Part shown: in pieces, positions 51,062-64,000 of the stretch
How positions within the stretch are numbered: the stretch's first letter is position 1
How the letters are laid out: the number at the start of each line of letters is the position of its first letter
The notes under the pieces: model-generated
What the model saw: the letters and a program-made list of their open reading frames with translations, nothing else
What the model was told of the DNA's origin: nothing
Databases searched by the model: none
Program-made: the position numbers and the translations under genes
Assembly (NCBI GenBank): GCA_004154925.1
Contig: QJNS01000012.1
Location: forward strand, 496,001-560,000
Origin: Monosporascus cannonballus
Taxonomy: Eukaryota > Ascomycota > Sordariomycetes > Xylariales
DNA: 64,000 bases
Direction: 5' to 3'

Positions 51062-51251
51062 TATTATAAGCTAAAGCTTATAAGGCAACTCGAGCTTACG
51101 GAGCGAGCTCCTTAGCCCGAGCTTACCTATATATATATAAAGAACAGCCACCTCGCTGGTAGTTAGCTATTTTCCCCTTTCCCTCCTTACCTTGAATATA
51201 AACCTTTATCGGGCCGTGCCTCCGTTCAACCTACGTATCGTGCCCGTCACA
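51062..51251 (+). repeat. 3' LTR of G6 (190 bp)
   Basis: Starts TATTATAAGCTAAAGC (RIP-altered) and ends CGTATCGTGCCCGTCACA, unmutated. Same length as its partner; followed by the duplication ATTTG. Confidence 0.92.
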
Positions 51252-54200
51252 ATTTGGAATACCGTAATTAAGTTCGGCTTTTTTAAACTTGTATGAAAAA
51301 AAATATAATATGGTATATTTTGGCTTAATTATTTGGTTATCCGATTATTGCGTTTAATATATAATTCGAAATATCGGGTTCTAATTCAACAGGGTAAATT
51401 AAATCGTATATAATTAATATTAATTGATTAATAATTATATGTTTGATTTTTTAAAATATATTTTCTGTTTCGGACGTTTATTTAAACTTTTTCTTTTCGT
51501 AAGGTTAGTTAAAGGTATAGCTATTTTATCAAAGTTTCGGATAAACTTTCTATAATAATTGGCGAATTTAAGGAATACCTATACCTTTTTAATTGTCGTT
51601 AAAGTTTGCTATTTTGTAATTACAGCGATTTTCTTTGGGTTTATCCTGATATGTCTTAAGGTAATACTATGTCCCAGATATTTTACTTTTTATATGTGGA
51701 ACTGACTTTTTCCTTTGCGTTAATTAATAATTTTACGTTTTATAAAGCTTAAAGAACTTTATAAACGTATTCTGTATATGCTTTTTCGTTTTCTAAAAAG
51801 ATCAAAATATCATCAAGATAATAAACGACAAAAATATCGAGATATTTTTCGTAATACATAATTAACTATTTATTAAAAGGATATCGGTACGTTCGGAAAT
51901 CCTATTAATGTAATTAAATACTCGAATAATTCGCATTTCGTACTGAAGGCTATTTTCTATTCGTACCTTTTTTTAATTCTAATAAGATTATACCCGTTTT
52001 TGAAATCAAATGTTATAAATTATTTAGCTCGGTAAAATCGGGGTTTTAATTCTGTGATCAAAGGTAATGATATTCGATTTTTAATAATAATATCGTTTAA
52101 TTATCGATAATTAATTATAAGTCGCAATTTTCCATTCTTTTTTGGTACAAAGAATATAAGATATCCTGCTAGTAATTTCGAAAGTCCAATCCAATTTTTT
52201 GTCACCGATTTTATAGGTATTTTCTGAAAATGCGTAATTCGTTTCCGCTTAAGTTATAAATGGGGTAGAATTTCGTTAAAAAACTTTCTTTAAGGATTAT
52301 TTCATAATTTTATTTGCTGTATTTGGATAATTTCGTATGGAGCTTCTTTTTGAGAAACTGTTTATATCTGTGGTATTATAATGGTATATTAATTAATTGT
52401 TTTGACTTTTAAGGCTGCTATTTTAGATCGTTATTTAATTCCCTTGGTTTCGCTTTGATAATAATAATAATACGTCGTATTTTTCTTTGATGCCCATTTT
52501 TTTCCCTTATGTTTTATTCCTTTAGATGGTAAGGTTTCTGTCGTATCCTTATGTTTGCATTCGTTGTCATTTTCGATCGAACGTTAAAATCTTATTTTTT
52601 TTATCTGTTAATGGGATATAAGGCGAACCGTATGTGGCCAGTTCCTCCATTAATTAAGATTCTATACTGGCGTATCCATGGTAATCCTAAGATTATATCG
52701 TAATTCTCAAATAAAACGATATGGAAATTAATTATTTGATATCGTCCTTGGACAAAAATTTTCGAATAATTAATTTCGCGTATAATTTTCCTGTTACCGT
52801 AAGCGAATTCTTAACTTTCGGTATTCGTCGTTATATAGGGTTCTAATTTGTATCTTTATAATAACCTAAGCCCATTAATTATATCCGGTACAATGTAATT
52901 TCCGCTTACAGGTCCGCAGTCTATTATTGCGATATACCAACATATTCCAATTCGTATATCTAAAATAGTAAAGTTACCAACGGCTGTTATTATCGCGTTT
53001 AAACCCTTTTTTAGAAGTTTTTCTTAATTTCTTTAGCTTTTGTTATCCTGCAGCCTTTTTATAAAGAACCGTTTTTCTTGTAATTTTTTTCAGTTTGTCG
53101 AATTTCGTTTGTATTTTTATAAATAACACATTAAGTTATTATATATGTCGTTATCGCTGGCATAATATTCCTTTAAACTATATTAATTGTTTTTAATTTT
53201 CCTGTAACTTTTTTTCTCATTTAGTAAATTATTTTTCTATATTTACGACCGCATTTTACTATACGGCGTGCTGATTATTGTTCTAATGTTCTTTTATAAA
53301 TCGACATATGTTTTAAATGCTTTTTTTATTTAGGTTTGTAATATATGCTAATTGGAAATGGAAATCTCTAATAGCTTTCTAGCAGTATTTTTTATTATAT
53401 GCTAGAGAAAAAGAATTTCCGTTTAATAATTATATTATATATAATGATAAAAAGTGTTGTTTTTACAGCTATTATTTTTCTGTAAGCTAGCATTTTATTG
53501 CGGCTAATTAATAAATATTATTTTCCAGTGCTATAAATTAAAAATGTTGATATTATTATTTATTGTTTCCAGTTTAATGTAAAAATTCGATTCCCTTGTA
53601 ATATATGCTGGTAATTCTGTCGTAAATATGCTGTTTCCATTTTTTGTAGTTAGGGCATTCCCGCCGTCGGCAGTATATAGCATATTTTCTGCCGTATCGA
53701 TCAGGGGTTCCAGCACATAAGTCCTTTATTTACTTCTGGTGTTATTTTAGCCATTTTTGAAAGTATTTTGTTATTTTTTAAACCTTTTCTGAGCTAATCC
53801 TTTGGCGTTTTATATTCCGTGCTGAATTTTTCGTTATAGTAAGCCTGGTGCGTATTTAGCTCGAATTATGTTAAGGAACTTGCTTCCGTTCTTTGGGTTT
53901 TCTCTGGACTGTCCCTCAGGTACGGGTTTCCAGTTATCATGAGGGGGTGTTTTAGGTGCCTTATACCACGTTACCTTATGCCCTGTTTTGTTGCAATTAA
54001 AGCATTTGATCTGGCTTTATTTTTTTGCGTTATCCCAAGTTCCATGGGTTCTGGTGCGGTATTATGGGATGTAGATGGTACGCAGCGTTTCTTTTTTTGA
54101 TTGGCCGATTAACTTTCGTACCTTGTAATGTATTATCCTTTTTTCCCATACGTTATTCTTATAGTTTGTTGTTAATTTTGATAATTTCGGTAATGTACCG

Positions 54201-54425
54201 GTTTAAGGTTCTGTGTTTTAAAAAATTAATAATTTCGTCCTTAATGTTATCTTTTAGTCCTGTATAAAATATGTCGATCAAATTATTTCCTTTATCTTAC
54301 CTCAGCTAGCTCCGGCCTCCCTGGCTTGTTTTCCCAATTTCTTCAAAGTCACTCAAGTATCGCTCCACAACGCTAAATATTAACCAATCAAATCCCAAAT
54401 CCCCGTAACAAACCAACGAGGCCTA

Positions 54426-57400
54426 AGTTGTAATTACGTAAAAACGGCTTCGTTTAATATATTTGCTTTTTTAAAAAACAAAAATCCATAATAACTTAAT
54501 AATAATACGTTTATATATATATATAAATATACACCGTTATTTTTATTATAGCTTATTATTAATATTATTCTGGTTTTAATTAAAACTTATTTACCACTTT
54601 TAAACCCTAATACGCACAATAATTACAGCCCGAATCCGTTACGTTATTATCCTCCTTTTCAAAATACGATAAATTCGAATTTTCCCAGGTTTACCGGGTT
54701 ACACCCTTAAAATAAAATATACTTATCCGTATCTTAAATTTCTGGCATTAATATAAAAAATTAATATAACGTTTAAAAATTTTATTCGTAATTAGGTTTT
54801 TGCGATAATTTAAGCTAAATTATTAAATCGATTATTCGGATTAACCGATTAATTAATATATTAAAAAATAAGTATACAAACGGATATTATTATACAAGAA
54901 TTAATAAAAAGTTCTAGTTTTTGCTAATTAAGATCCCGTTATATATCAATACTATAATGTATTATACGGGAAATTTGTAATTTTCGCAAAAAGGTCTAGA
55001 TTTCTCCGCTCGCCAGAAAAAGTATTATTCAAAATTAACGTAATTTATACTATTTTAAACAAAAGTTAGCGTTTTGTAAAAACGTTTACTCTTAATTAAT
55101 TTAAACTTTGAAATTAAGTAATTATATATCTAAATAAAAATTAATAATTATAAAATACGAAACAGAAAACGAACCGGTTTCGTAATAATAACGATCCGGA
55201 TATTTTTATATATCTTTTTTTTATAATTTCAATTATTATGGTTAAAATAATTTTTAAAATTAACGGTAATTACTAACCTTATTTATTAAGCATGTTTTTA
55301 TTATTTTCGGGTTTATTACGGAATAGTATTAATAATATTAAAAAAGCTGGGTATTTACGAAAGTTATTATACGTTAAATAAAGATAGTACTTAGTTAATG
55401 AAGGAAATTAAGGTAACCGTATTAATTCCTTTATAATAATATAATTTTATTTAAAATAAATTACGCTTTATAATTAGGTAAAATAAAATGATATTATATT
55501 CTGGTATAATAACTTTAACATTTAAATTTATCTTCGTAATATAACGTTTCGATATAATACTGTTATACAAAATATTATTATTGCCTTTGTCCGTTATTAT
55601 AACCGTATCCTTTAAAAAAGGTTAAAGTAATTTATATTGCGGCCTAATTAATATTATAAAATAAAACAATTTTATAAAACGTTATAATAAAATTTGGTAC
55701 TGCCTAATATTTCTTATTAGCTCGTAATTAATATTATCCGGATTTTATTTCCGGCTTTTATTAATACGTTTTATAAATATAATAAGCAAAAATTCCCCGG
55801 TTTTCTTAAATTAAAACGTATACCATATAATAAATGCCGTTCGATTTCGTTAAATATAATTAACGAAAATAAAAATATTATCGGTAGTACTTAATAACGT
55901 TTATCGAACCCGTTTTTAAAGAATATATATATTTAAAAAAATAATTTTATCGGTTTTCGGAACGTTTTTATTTTATTTATGGACAACAGAAAATAACTAA
56001 TTATATTCGGAAAATATAGGCCAATTAAGCCGAAATAACCGATTTATACGATAAAAAACGGTAACATTTTTTGGTTCCAATTTTATTTTGAATATAAATA
56101 AATTTTCTGCTTATAATGAAATATACTTATTAGCCCCATAATATAACTGGGACACATAAAATTTAAGTAACCATAAAAACGGATGATTAATTCTTAAATA
56201 AAATAATATAATTATATTAAAAATCGCTAAAACTTTATTTCCTTAAGCTTTTTATCCTTTATATACATAATATTCGCATATTTACGTTATTTTTGTAAGA
56301 ATTACGTATCCGATACAAATTACTTAAAACAAAAATATTTAATATATATGGAGCTTTTCGGAATACTTCGATCAAAAACCTTTTTTCAAAAACCAAATTT
56401 ACCGAATTTACCGAATTTACAAAATTTATAAAATATATATGCTTCTGGTAAACCGTTATCGAATTTAAATTCATCGCGTATAATATAGTTTTTAAATATT
56501 TTAATTACGCCGGATGGATAAGGAAAACATCGCGGAATTTTAACCAAAACGTATTAATAAATAAGGACTTTTTTAACGAAAATTTTCTATTATTATTTGC
56601 TAATAATACGTTACCTGGTAATATAAATAATTTAGCGGATAATTCGTAAATACTTTATTTTTTAAATCGGGAATATAACTTACTTATATTATTTATTAAA
56701 CAGTATAATTTTGGTTAAAAATACCGAAAAAAGTTTTCCTATCGGATAACTATAGGGCCGTAAATATCTTTAATACCGCCGATATTTTATAAATCTATAA
56801 CATTTTTAACCTTATTAAAAATAATAACTAATTATCAATGGATATTATTTTTATCGATAAAAAATTACGAAATTATTGCCGTTTCTTCGAAAAAACCCAG
56901 GTTTATTTATGCTTTTGGCATATTATACGATATGGCAATATTAATTATATTAGGCGGCTAATATCGATATTATTATTCTGTTTTTATGGGGTTGGCTAAT
57001 TTAATTACGGCTATAAGATATTTTATTTTAATTAAATATTACGTTTTATAATATCAGATTATAGCCTTATTAATTTAATTTTAATAGTAAATTTAATTCC
57101 GACAAAATCCAGGGAGAAAATATAAAAATTATTTGATCAAAAAAGCGAATATTATAATTTATAACTTATTAACGAATTCCGCCTGTCGAAAAACAGTACG
57201 TATAATATTAATAATTCTTTTCCGAAATTTATTTTTAATTAAGTACCATATATCCTTATAACGCGAATTCTATATCCGTTATGTTTTTTCGCGAAATAAA
57301 CGTTACGTTATTCGGGATTTTCGCAACGAAATTTTCGAGCGTATTTATTTTTTGCTTCGGAATTTTTGGCTTATTAATAGATATTTATATCGGATTAAAA

Positions 57401-60400
57401 GGGCTAACTGGAAATCCGCAAATATTTTAGCCGTAAGCCGTAAAACTATGGAAATTAAGTTTATCGATTTTAATAATACCATACTTATTATTAATAACGT
57501 AAATAAACTTATTTAGTTAAATACGGTAAAAACCGAAAATTAATTTGTAAATAATTTTAACGTAATAATTTTTTTAAAAAATTCAATATTAAATTTACTA
57601 AAGATAATTTGGTTCAAAACGACCGTAATATCCCGTATATAAAAGAAAATTATTATCCCATAATGTAAATTATCGAGAACTTAATTAATAGTTTTAATTA
57701 AGACGGTCCGTTATTATTATCGTCGTGGTCAGATAAATAAAATAAGGATTTATCGGACGAAAACAAATTATTAATATAGTTCTTTAAAGTTTTATTTATT
57801 TTGTAACATATTTTTATATAAACGATATAAATAATACTTATGTTGTAGTTTTAATAATAATATAATTTTATTATTTTCGTAATTCAAATTAATTTATTTC
57901 GGAAATATTTTATGTATTATTGTAATTATTTAATTATTATATTAACGTAATTTATTTGCTTTTGGTAATAAAACCTTAAATAAGAAAATAATATTTTACC
58001 ATATAATATACGGTATAATTATTAACGAAATTAATATAAATAATTAAATTTAGAATTTACGGAATTTTAATTAGTTATATCCCATTTAAATATTTTGTTT
58101 TTCGTAAAATCATATAAAAATATCGTATTACTTATAATTAAATATAACGCATAATTTCGGGTTAAGCCGTATACTTTATTTATAATTAATTTATTCATTA
58201 ACGTTCTTAAATATTTTCTGAATTTTTTCCTTTTTTCTTTATTTTTTTCGCGCGTTATTATAACCTATATATTAATAACTCCTTTTACGTTTTCGGATTT
58301 TAAGATTTTATTCGTTTCAAACGTAATATTTCTATTTAAATCTCTTTGGAAATCTTTATTCGGATTATATAATAATACTGAATATTTGGGAATTACGTAT
58401 AAACAGTTTTTGCCGCGTTTTTATATATAATTTGCGTATTTATTATCCGTATAAGTCCGTAAATTATAATATTTATAAAATAATTACATAATATATATAT
58501 TTTTAACAAGGCCGCTTAATTTATAAATTTATAATCTTTTATATCGTTTATATAATATCTGGTTTATATATTTTTTCGTAAAATTGCGAAAACTTTAATT
58601 AATTAAAAATCCGTAATTAATTTGGTAATTTAATAACTTATAAGGCCAGTAAAATCCGTTATAATGTAAATTTTATTTTACCGGTTATTATTATGGAAAA
58701 TATTTTGAATTATATTATTAATATTTAATATTTATTTAAAAGCCGTATTTTTCCGTAATAAAAGTTTTATTTCATAATATAAATTTTTCGTAATATTATC
58801 GAACTTATAAATTTCCATAAATCGTAAGGATTTTTAAATTAATATAAATTTATATTAATACCAAAACGTAAAGTATATATTGTTTTCCAATTTTCTGATA
58901 TCTTAATATAGGTTTATAGTATGTACCTAGTATTTGGAATTAATTACGTATAATATATATTTTGGAATAATCGAATATTACTTAATTAATACGAAAATAT
59001 TCTAATCGGGATTACGCCGTTAATTTCGCTTTATTATAAATTATTTTAATACCGGTTCCGGTTATTTTTTGTTTAAAAATTTTATTATTCGCCTTTAAAA
59101 TTACTTTTCGTGCGTAAATTATTTTTATTTTGGTATTTATTCCGGTTATTTTTTGGTCCGAAATTTTGTTACCTATTTTTAAGATTATTTTTGGGGGTAA
59201 GTTGTTTTTCGGATATAAGTTGTTTTTCGGATATAAGTTGTTTTTCGGGGATATTATTAGCAAATTTAATTCTTTTAACCGGGCGAACAAGGTTTTTTGG
59301 GTTTATTCGGGGTATATTATCGGAAGCTATAACGGAAATTGCTTTTATTATATCGGCAAAGATATTTACCGTTTGTTATATTATGGAATATATATAAATA
59401 TATATTATAATATAGATTTCGCATATGACGTAAAAAAACCCAATTAATAATTATTATATCGTATATAACTTAATTTTATATACTAAAATATAACAAATAT
59501 TTAAATTTATGAACAATTATAAATAAATAAATAGTATTAATTATATATTAAATAATTATAATAATTATATTTATTAAATATTTAAACAAAATGATTTTAT
59601 AAATTATATTAATAAATTTATAATAAAACATAAATTTTATGCAATTTATATATGATTATTAGGTTTTTTCTTTATATAGTATTATTTCGCTACAAAAAAA
59701 TAACGTTGTTTTTTATTTATATTTAACAACCTATATAAACTTAATAATTTAAATATTTATGATTATATAATTTTAAAATTTATATATTTTAATTTTGAAT
59801 ATATATATTATTTTGGAAGATTTTCATAATTTATTAATTATGTTGAACTTTAATCTGAATATTATAAATCCTTTTATATTTTTTAAAAATTAATAATATA
59901 TTCCGTAATTATTTAATATACGAATTTTACCTTATTAACTATATTTTATATTTCTTATTTATATTTTTAATTTTAATTAAACAGAATTTATATGGCCAAA
60001 CTTATAATATTATTAAATAATATAATTATAATAATTTATTTATATATATTTAATATTACGTAATTATTCTAATAATATCACCGTTATTTAATAAAGCCAA
60101 TTAAAATAATTTTATTCGGAAAATATATAACGCTTTAACAGAAAATTAAAACGTATATAAAAATTATAACGGCTTTAAGTTAATTTTCGATATGAATTAT
60201 ATTAATTATGCCGTTATTTTCCGTACCTTATTTCCTATTATATATATTATTTTTTTAAATTAGTTGATTCTTTAACAAAACCTTAGTACTATAAAATCTT
60301 TATAAGGTAAATTTTATTACTATATGCCAAAAAAAGTAACTTATTTACCGTTATATATATTAACGTAGATCTTATTTACGATAATTTCGAAATAATACTT

Positions 60401-63400
60401 AAATACATATTTTAGGATTTCGATTATATATATCTAATTTATAAAAAAATAATAAAAATTGTATTTATATATTTTAACGATTTTTAAACTTTATTTTTAC
60501 CAGATTTGGAAAGAATTACCAAATAATATATAATATTATTTGTTTTTTTTCTTTATACCAAAATATAATAATAAAATTATCGATACGGATAATACGGATT
60601 ATTAGATAATAGGTTTTTGGAACCGCAAAATAAACGTTTTCCATATTACAGATTTAACCGGCGTATATTTTTTAAAAAAAACCGTATAATTCGGGCCGTT
60701 AGGCGTTTTTAGAAATTTATAATCCATAATAATTTAAATAATATGGATAATATTAAAAATATAATAATTTTGTAATTCCGATTAGGAAAAATATAAAACC
60801 GCAATATATTTTATGGTATATCTTATATGGACGTTATTTTTATAATATTAAATGAAAATAAAATTCGCGATTGTATATAATTAATTACCGATAAAATAAT
60901 TTTATGTAAAAATTAGATTTTTAAATACCGCCGTATATTCTGTATTAATAATAAAGATTTCGGCGGTTATCCGGAATATCCGATTATTATTATATTTATG
61001 TAGGATTTTAATATAAAGGAATTTTTAAAACCAGCCGGAGAAAAAAAAAGGAATTCTTAAAACTAACCGGAAACCCAGTTACGCCGACAAAGGGAAAACG
61101 CTGTAAAAAGAAAAAAGTTAAATCCGGCCGCTAACCTTTACTAAGGAAATCAAAAAACCTTAATTCCCCAAAAAATTAATTTCCAAAATTTTTAATAAAA
61201 TAACGATAAAAAATATGAGCGGTTTCGGAAAATATTAATTAGGACCTTAGGCCGATAAATATTAATTTTAATTACAAAAAAACAAAATTTTAAAATATAA
61301 TTAATAAAAATTTATTATAAGTCCGGATTCCTAAATATTTGGAATTAATACCTGAAAAAAAGCGGCCGCCGGAATAATTATATTAATAATAAAAAATAAC
61401 TTTCCAAATATTGGCGAAAAGTTATCCATATTATTTATTTACCCGCATAATTAATTCCTTACCCTAATTATTCGACCCCAATTAAAATACGTTAAGGGTT
61501 AAAAAGGATAAAAGTATTTCAAAAATTAATATAACGAACTTAAAAAAAAAGGACCGGAAAATAAGATTTAACAAATTTTAGTTCGGCGTTATGGATTAAA
61601 GGCTATAAATTAAAGGAATAATTTACTATTAACCGTAATAAATTATAATTTGAATCGCATAATACAAAATTCCGTTAATTTTCCTAATTAATAAAATTTA
61701 TTATATATTTTTTATGGTATATAATTAATCCGGATTAAAATAAATTAATATCCCTTATAAAACTTAACCAATTAAAAATCAATAAAAAATAACGAATTTA
61801 ATAATTAAATAATATATTAATAATTTTAATTGGTATTATGTAATTATTTATAATTATCGTATTTTACAACCGTAATATGGTGCTAAAGCCGAATACGTTT
61901 TTTAATATCGGCCTTAATTAAAATCGGCAAATTTCCGTTTTTTATTTTTTTAACTTAAAATTACAATTGTTTTTTTAATTTATTATTAATATTACTATCC
62001 AATAAGTACCGTTTATTCCTAATGCGTAATTTTTTAATTTCGATAAGGATTATTATTTTAATTTCTTTTTCCGATATATTATTTGTAACGTCGGGCTACG
62101 GATTATTATATTTTGGTAACGCCGGTAATTCCGGTAACGATATACAAGTAAACAAATTATGTAAATATAAATACGGTAACGAAAAGGGTATTAAAAAATT
62201 AAAAATATTAAAAAATAATAAGTTTTACGCCGACGTTATAAATAAAGGGGATAAAGTAAATTCTTAATTAAAATTATTTAATACATCGCGAATTACGTAT
62301 ATAAATATAGGCGTCGCTATAACCGAAATTACCATTCCAAATTACGAAAGTATATAAACTATATGCCTGTTTAGTATTTAAATTATTAAAATTACCGTTA
62401 AACCGTTAGTTACCAGTTTAAACCGAACGACTATATACGGTATATTATAATTAAAACGGGACGTAATTTAAGATAATTTTAAAAAATTATCCGATATTTA
62501 TTAAATTTATAATATAATAATAATCCGTACTTTATATGAATTGGTTTATGGCATAAGGATATAATGCCGTTATTTCCCATTAAGCGAATTCCGCCGTTTA
62601 AGGAAAATTATTTATATTTTTTTTAAAATCGAAAATATAATTTTTTTATATATTATACATAATGCAAAAATAAACGATTTATTAAAATATCTTAATATTA
62701 CTATTTGTAGAAACCGGGGATTATTTTAATTAATTTAATTATATTTTAAATTAAATCTAGACTTTTAATTTTGTTTAATTTATTCGAAAATTTATTAAAT
62801 AAGAACCGTTTAAATTTAATAAAAATAAATATTTATTTTGTTTTTTTACCGCTAAACGGAAACGACTGTATAGAAAATAATTCGGTCGCCCATCATTTAT
62901 ACCAGGATTTTATTATTTCCTAAATAACCGCCTTTACCGAACCGGCTTTTAATTATTTTTACGTAAATGTTTTCGAATTTAAAGGCTTAAATATATAAAG
63001 AAAATTAAAGGTATATATATTTTAATAAAGTTTAGCCGGAATTAAGTTATTACGGTCTTTTTCCAGCATAATAATTTTGGTTTTTAAACACATTATAATC
63101 GTGTTACGTACATATTTGCCGTTAAATAATGCGTATTATTAAGGCCTTATTTTTGTCCCGTACGGCAAATTAAACTTATTTTATTTCGGAAATTTAAAAA
63201 TAATATTTTAATCGGCTAAAAGTTAAAATTAAAATTCGATAATTATTTTTTCCTAATCGGGATTATTCGTAATAAATTACGTATCGTTTTTTTTGTTATT
63301 TAAATCCGTTACGTTATTTTCCATTATAACCTTTATATTTTTATACTTATTACGGTTTTTTACTTATCGGGCCCAAAGTTTTATTATTATTTTATCCCTT

Positions 63401-64000
63401 TTGAAATAAATGGCTTAATTTTATTTTTATCGAACGCTTAATAAGGTATAAATAATATAACTTATTTATGATTAATTATATTTAATTGCTTATAATTACA
63501 AACCTGTTAATTAAATCGTTACCATAATTCCTTAATTAAAAAATTTTACGGTATATCTTATTGTATTATTCGATTAATATCCGGTATATTTATACTTAAT
63601 CCAAAAATAATAATAAATACAATACTACGGATAAAATTATTCGATTGCTTTAAATTATTATATATACGAATTTAATTTCCGTAAAATATTTCGGAATTAT
63701 AAAACTTAATAACGTTTTTCATAATTTTCGATAAATACCCCCGGTTTATTATGATTTTAATAAAATGATTACGGATATCCATAAATTTCGGTTTATATTT
63801 AACATAAATAAAATCTTAATAATAAAACGTAAATTATTAAGTTATATTAAAAAGATATTACTTTATAACCCGGATATATTAATTAATCAGAAATTTAAAT
63901 ACCTTTAATTTGAAAATTAATTTTTAAATATAAAAAGAAATAAGATCGATTATGGGATAATTAATATTAAAATGCCGGATTTTCGCCTTATAGCCATATT
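54426..64000. mobile_element. Unclassified heavily RIP-mutated repeat block
   Basis: Nearly 10 kb of TpA-rich sequence with stops in all frames. Plus-strand residual frames look protein-like in places: about 60590-61050 (FWNRKINVFHITDLTGVY, then YGISYMDVIFIILNE), 62022-62267, 62290-62730 and 62810-62990 (PLNGNDCIENNSVAHHLYQD). A large plus-strand coding element is therefore possible. No LTR, inverted repeat, RT or DDE motif was recognised by eye, and it does not resemble the Gypsy copies in this window. The right end runs off the window. Confidence 0.5.
59197..59250. repeat. 18-bp tandem repeat, three units
   Basis: Three direct units of ATAAGTTGTTTTTCGGAT, with first-base and last-two-base variants. 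The length is a multiple of 3, and both strands stay open across it (KLFFGY on plus, YPKNNL on minus). Confidence 0.9.

Larger units (their letters stand above)
39239..51251 (+). mobile_element. Second-family Gypsy element with 190-bp LTRs (copy G6), TSD ATTTG
   Basis: LTRs 39239-39428 and 51062-51251 are both 190 bp; ATTTG is duplicated at 39234-39238 and 51252-51256. Without the element nested at 41499-47944 (and its duplicated AAAAA) it is about 5.6 kb. gag lies left of the nested insertion; RT, integrase and a chromodomain-like tail lie right of it, all on the plus strand. It differs from the main family in LTR size and orientation, and no antisense accessory frame was seen. Confidence 0.9.
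29916..54425 (-). mobile_element. Host Gypsy element of the nest (copy G4), 5' end missing
   Basis: A minus-strand chromodomain Gypsy element. Its 3' LTR is 29916-30284 and its body continues at 36918-39238 and 51252-54425, interrupted by two insertions with clean duplications (CCCAA and ATTTG). Continuity is shown by the purine tract broken at 30303 and resumed at 36913, and by the RNase H to RT region interrupted at 39238 and resumed at 51257. The right end stops in gag at about 54425 with no 5' LTR, so it is truncated there. Confidence 0.85.
37590..54425 (-). pseudogene. gag-pol of G4 (interrupted, unevenly decayed)
   Basis: Chromodomain, integrase and RNase H lie at 37600-39238 and RT, protease region and gag at 51257-54425, the two parts split by another element. 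The gag end is much less mutated. The zinc knuckle at 53963-54004 keeps CFNCNKTGHKVTWY, with only the last Cys changed. The frame at 53531-53716 is open for 61 codons, and 54300-54425 has near-normal composition with VVERYLSDFEEIGKTSQ. Stops and frameshifts elsewhere make it non-functional. Confidence 0.8.

Noticed and set aside
1..64000. CRISPR arrays, bacterial operons or an organellar genome
   Set aside because: The spliced nuclear-type gene, peroxisomal signal, LTR elements with chromodomains and RIP pattern all point to fungal nuclear DNA; no spaced direct repeats of CRISPR type were seen.

Overview
The window looks like a filamentous ascomycete (Pezizomycotina) genome. Spliced and unspliced GC-balanced genes sit in short islands between long, extremely AT-rich blocks of transposon remains. 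The decay has the signature of repeat-induced point mutation (RIP): TpA excess, TGG to stop, Cys to Tyr and Asp to Asn changes. The species cannot be named from the sequence.

Layout. 1-6029: decayed Ty3/Gypsy elements, one + (3' end only, LTR 1063-1397) and one - (5' LTR 5728-6029). 6030-15714: gene island with a COX14-like mitochondrial assembly gene (7301-8494, +, one intron), an unknown Ser/Pro-rich protein ending in a CxxC segment (9915-11069, -), and a broken peroxisomal acyl-CoA oxidase that still ends in SKL (12877-14944, -). 15715-24370: a pogo/Fot1-type DNA transposon with 34-bp inverted repeats, split by a complete Gypsy element (17437-24168, TSD TTAAT). 24371-26930: a GC-balanced stretch with no recognisable gene. 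26931-29915: AT-rich sequence with one well-preserved 150-bp solo LTR. 29916-54425: a 24.5-kb nest. A minus-strand Gypsy element carries a plus-strand relative (30304-36912, TSD CCCAA) and a second-family Gypsy (39239-51251, TSD ATTTG), which itself carries a minus-strand Gypsy (41499-47944, TSD AAAAA). 54426-64000: heavily decayed repeat I could not classify.

Two observations stand out. First, copies of the main Gypsy family carry a homologous accessory reading frame on the strand opposite gag-pol, between the chromodomain end of pol and the 3' LTR; it is traceable in five copies. Second, in four elements bounded by target-site duplications, the LTR halves facing outward are much less RIP-mutated than the halves facing inward. 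This suggests RIP fades at the edges of the duplicated unit. Coordinates of decayed domains are approximate; LTR ends and TSDs were read base by base unless stated.
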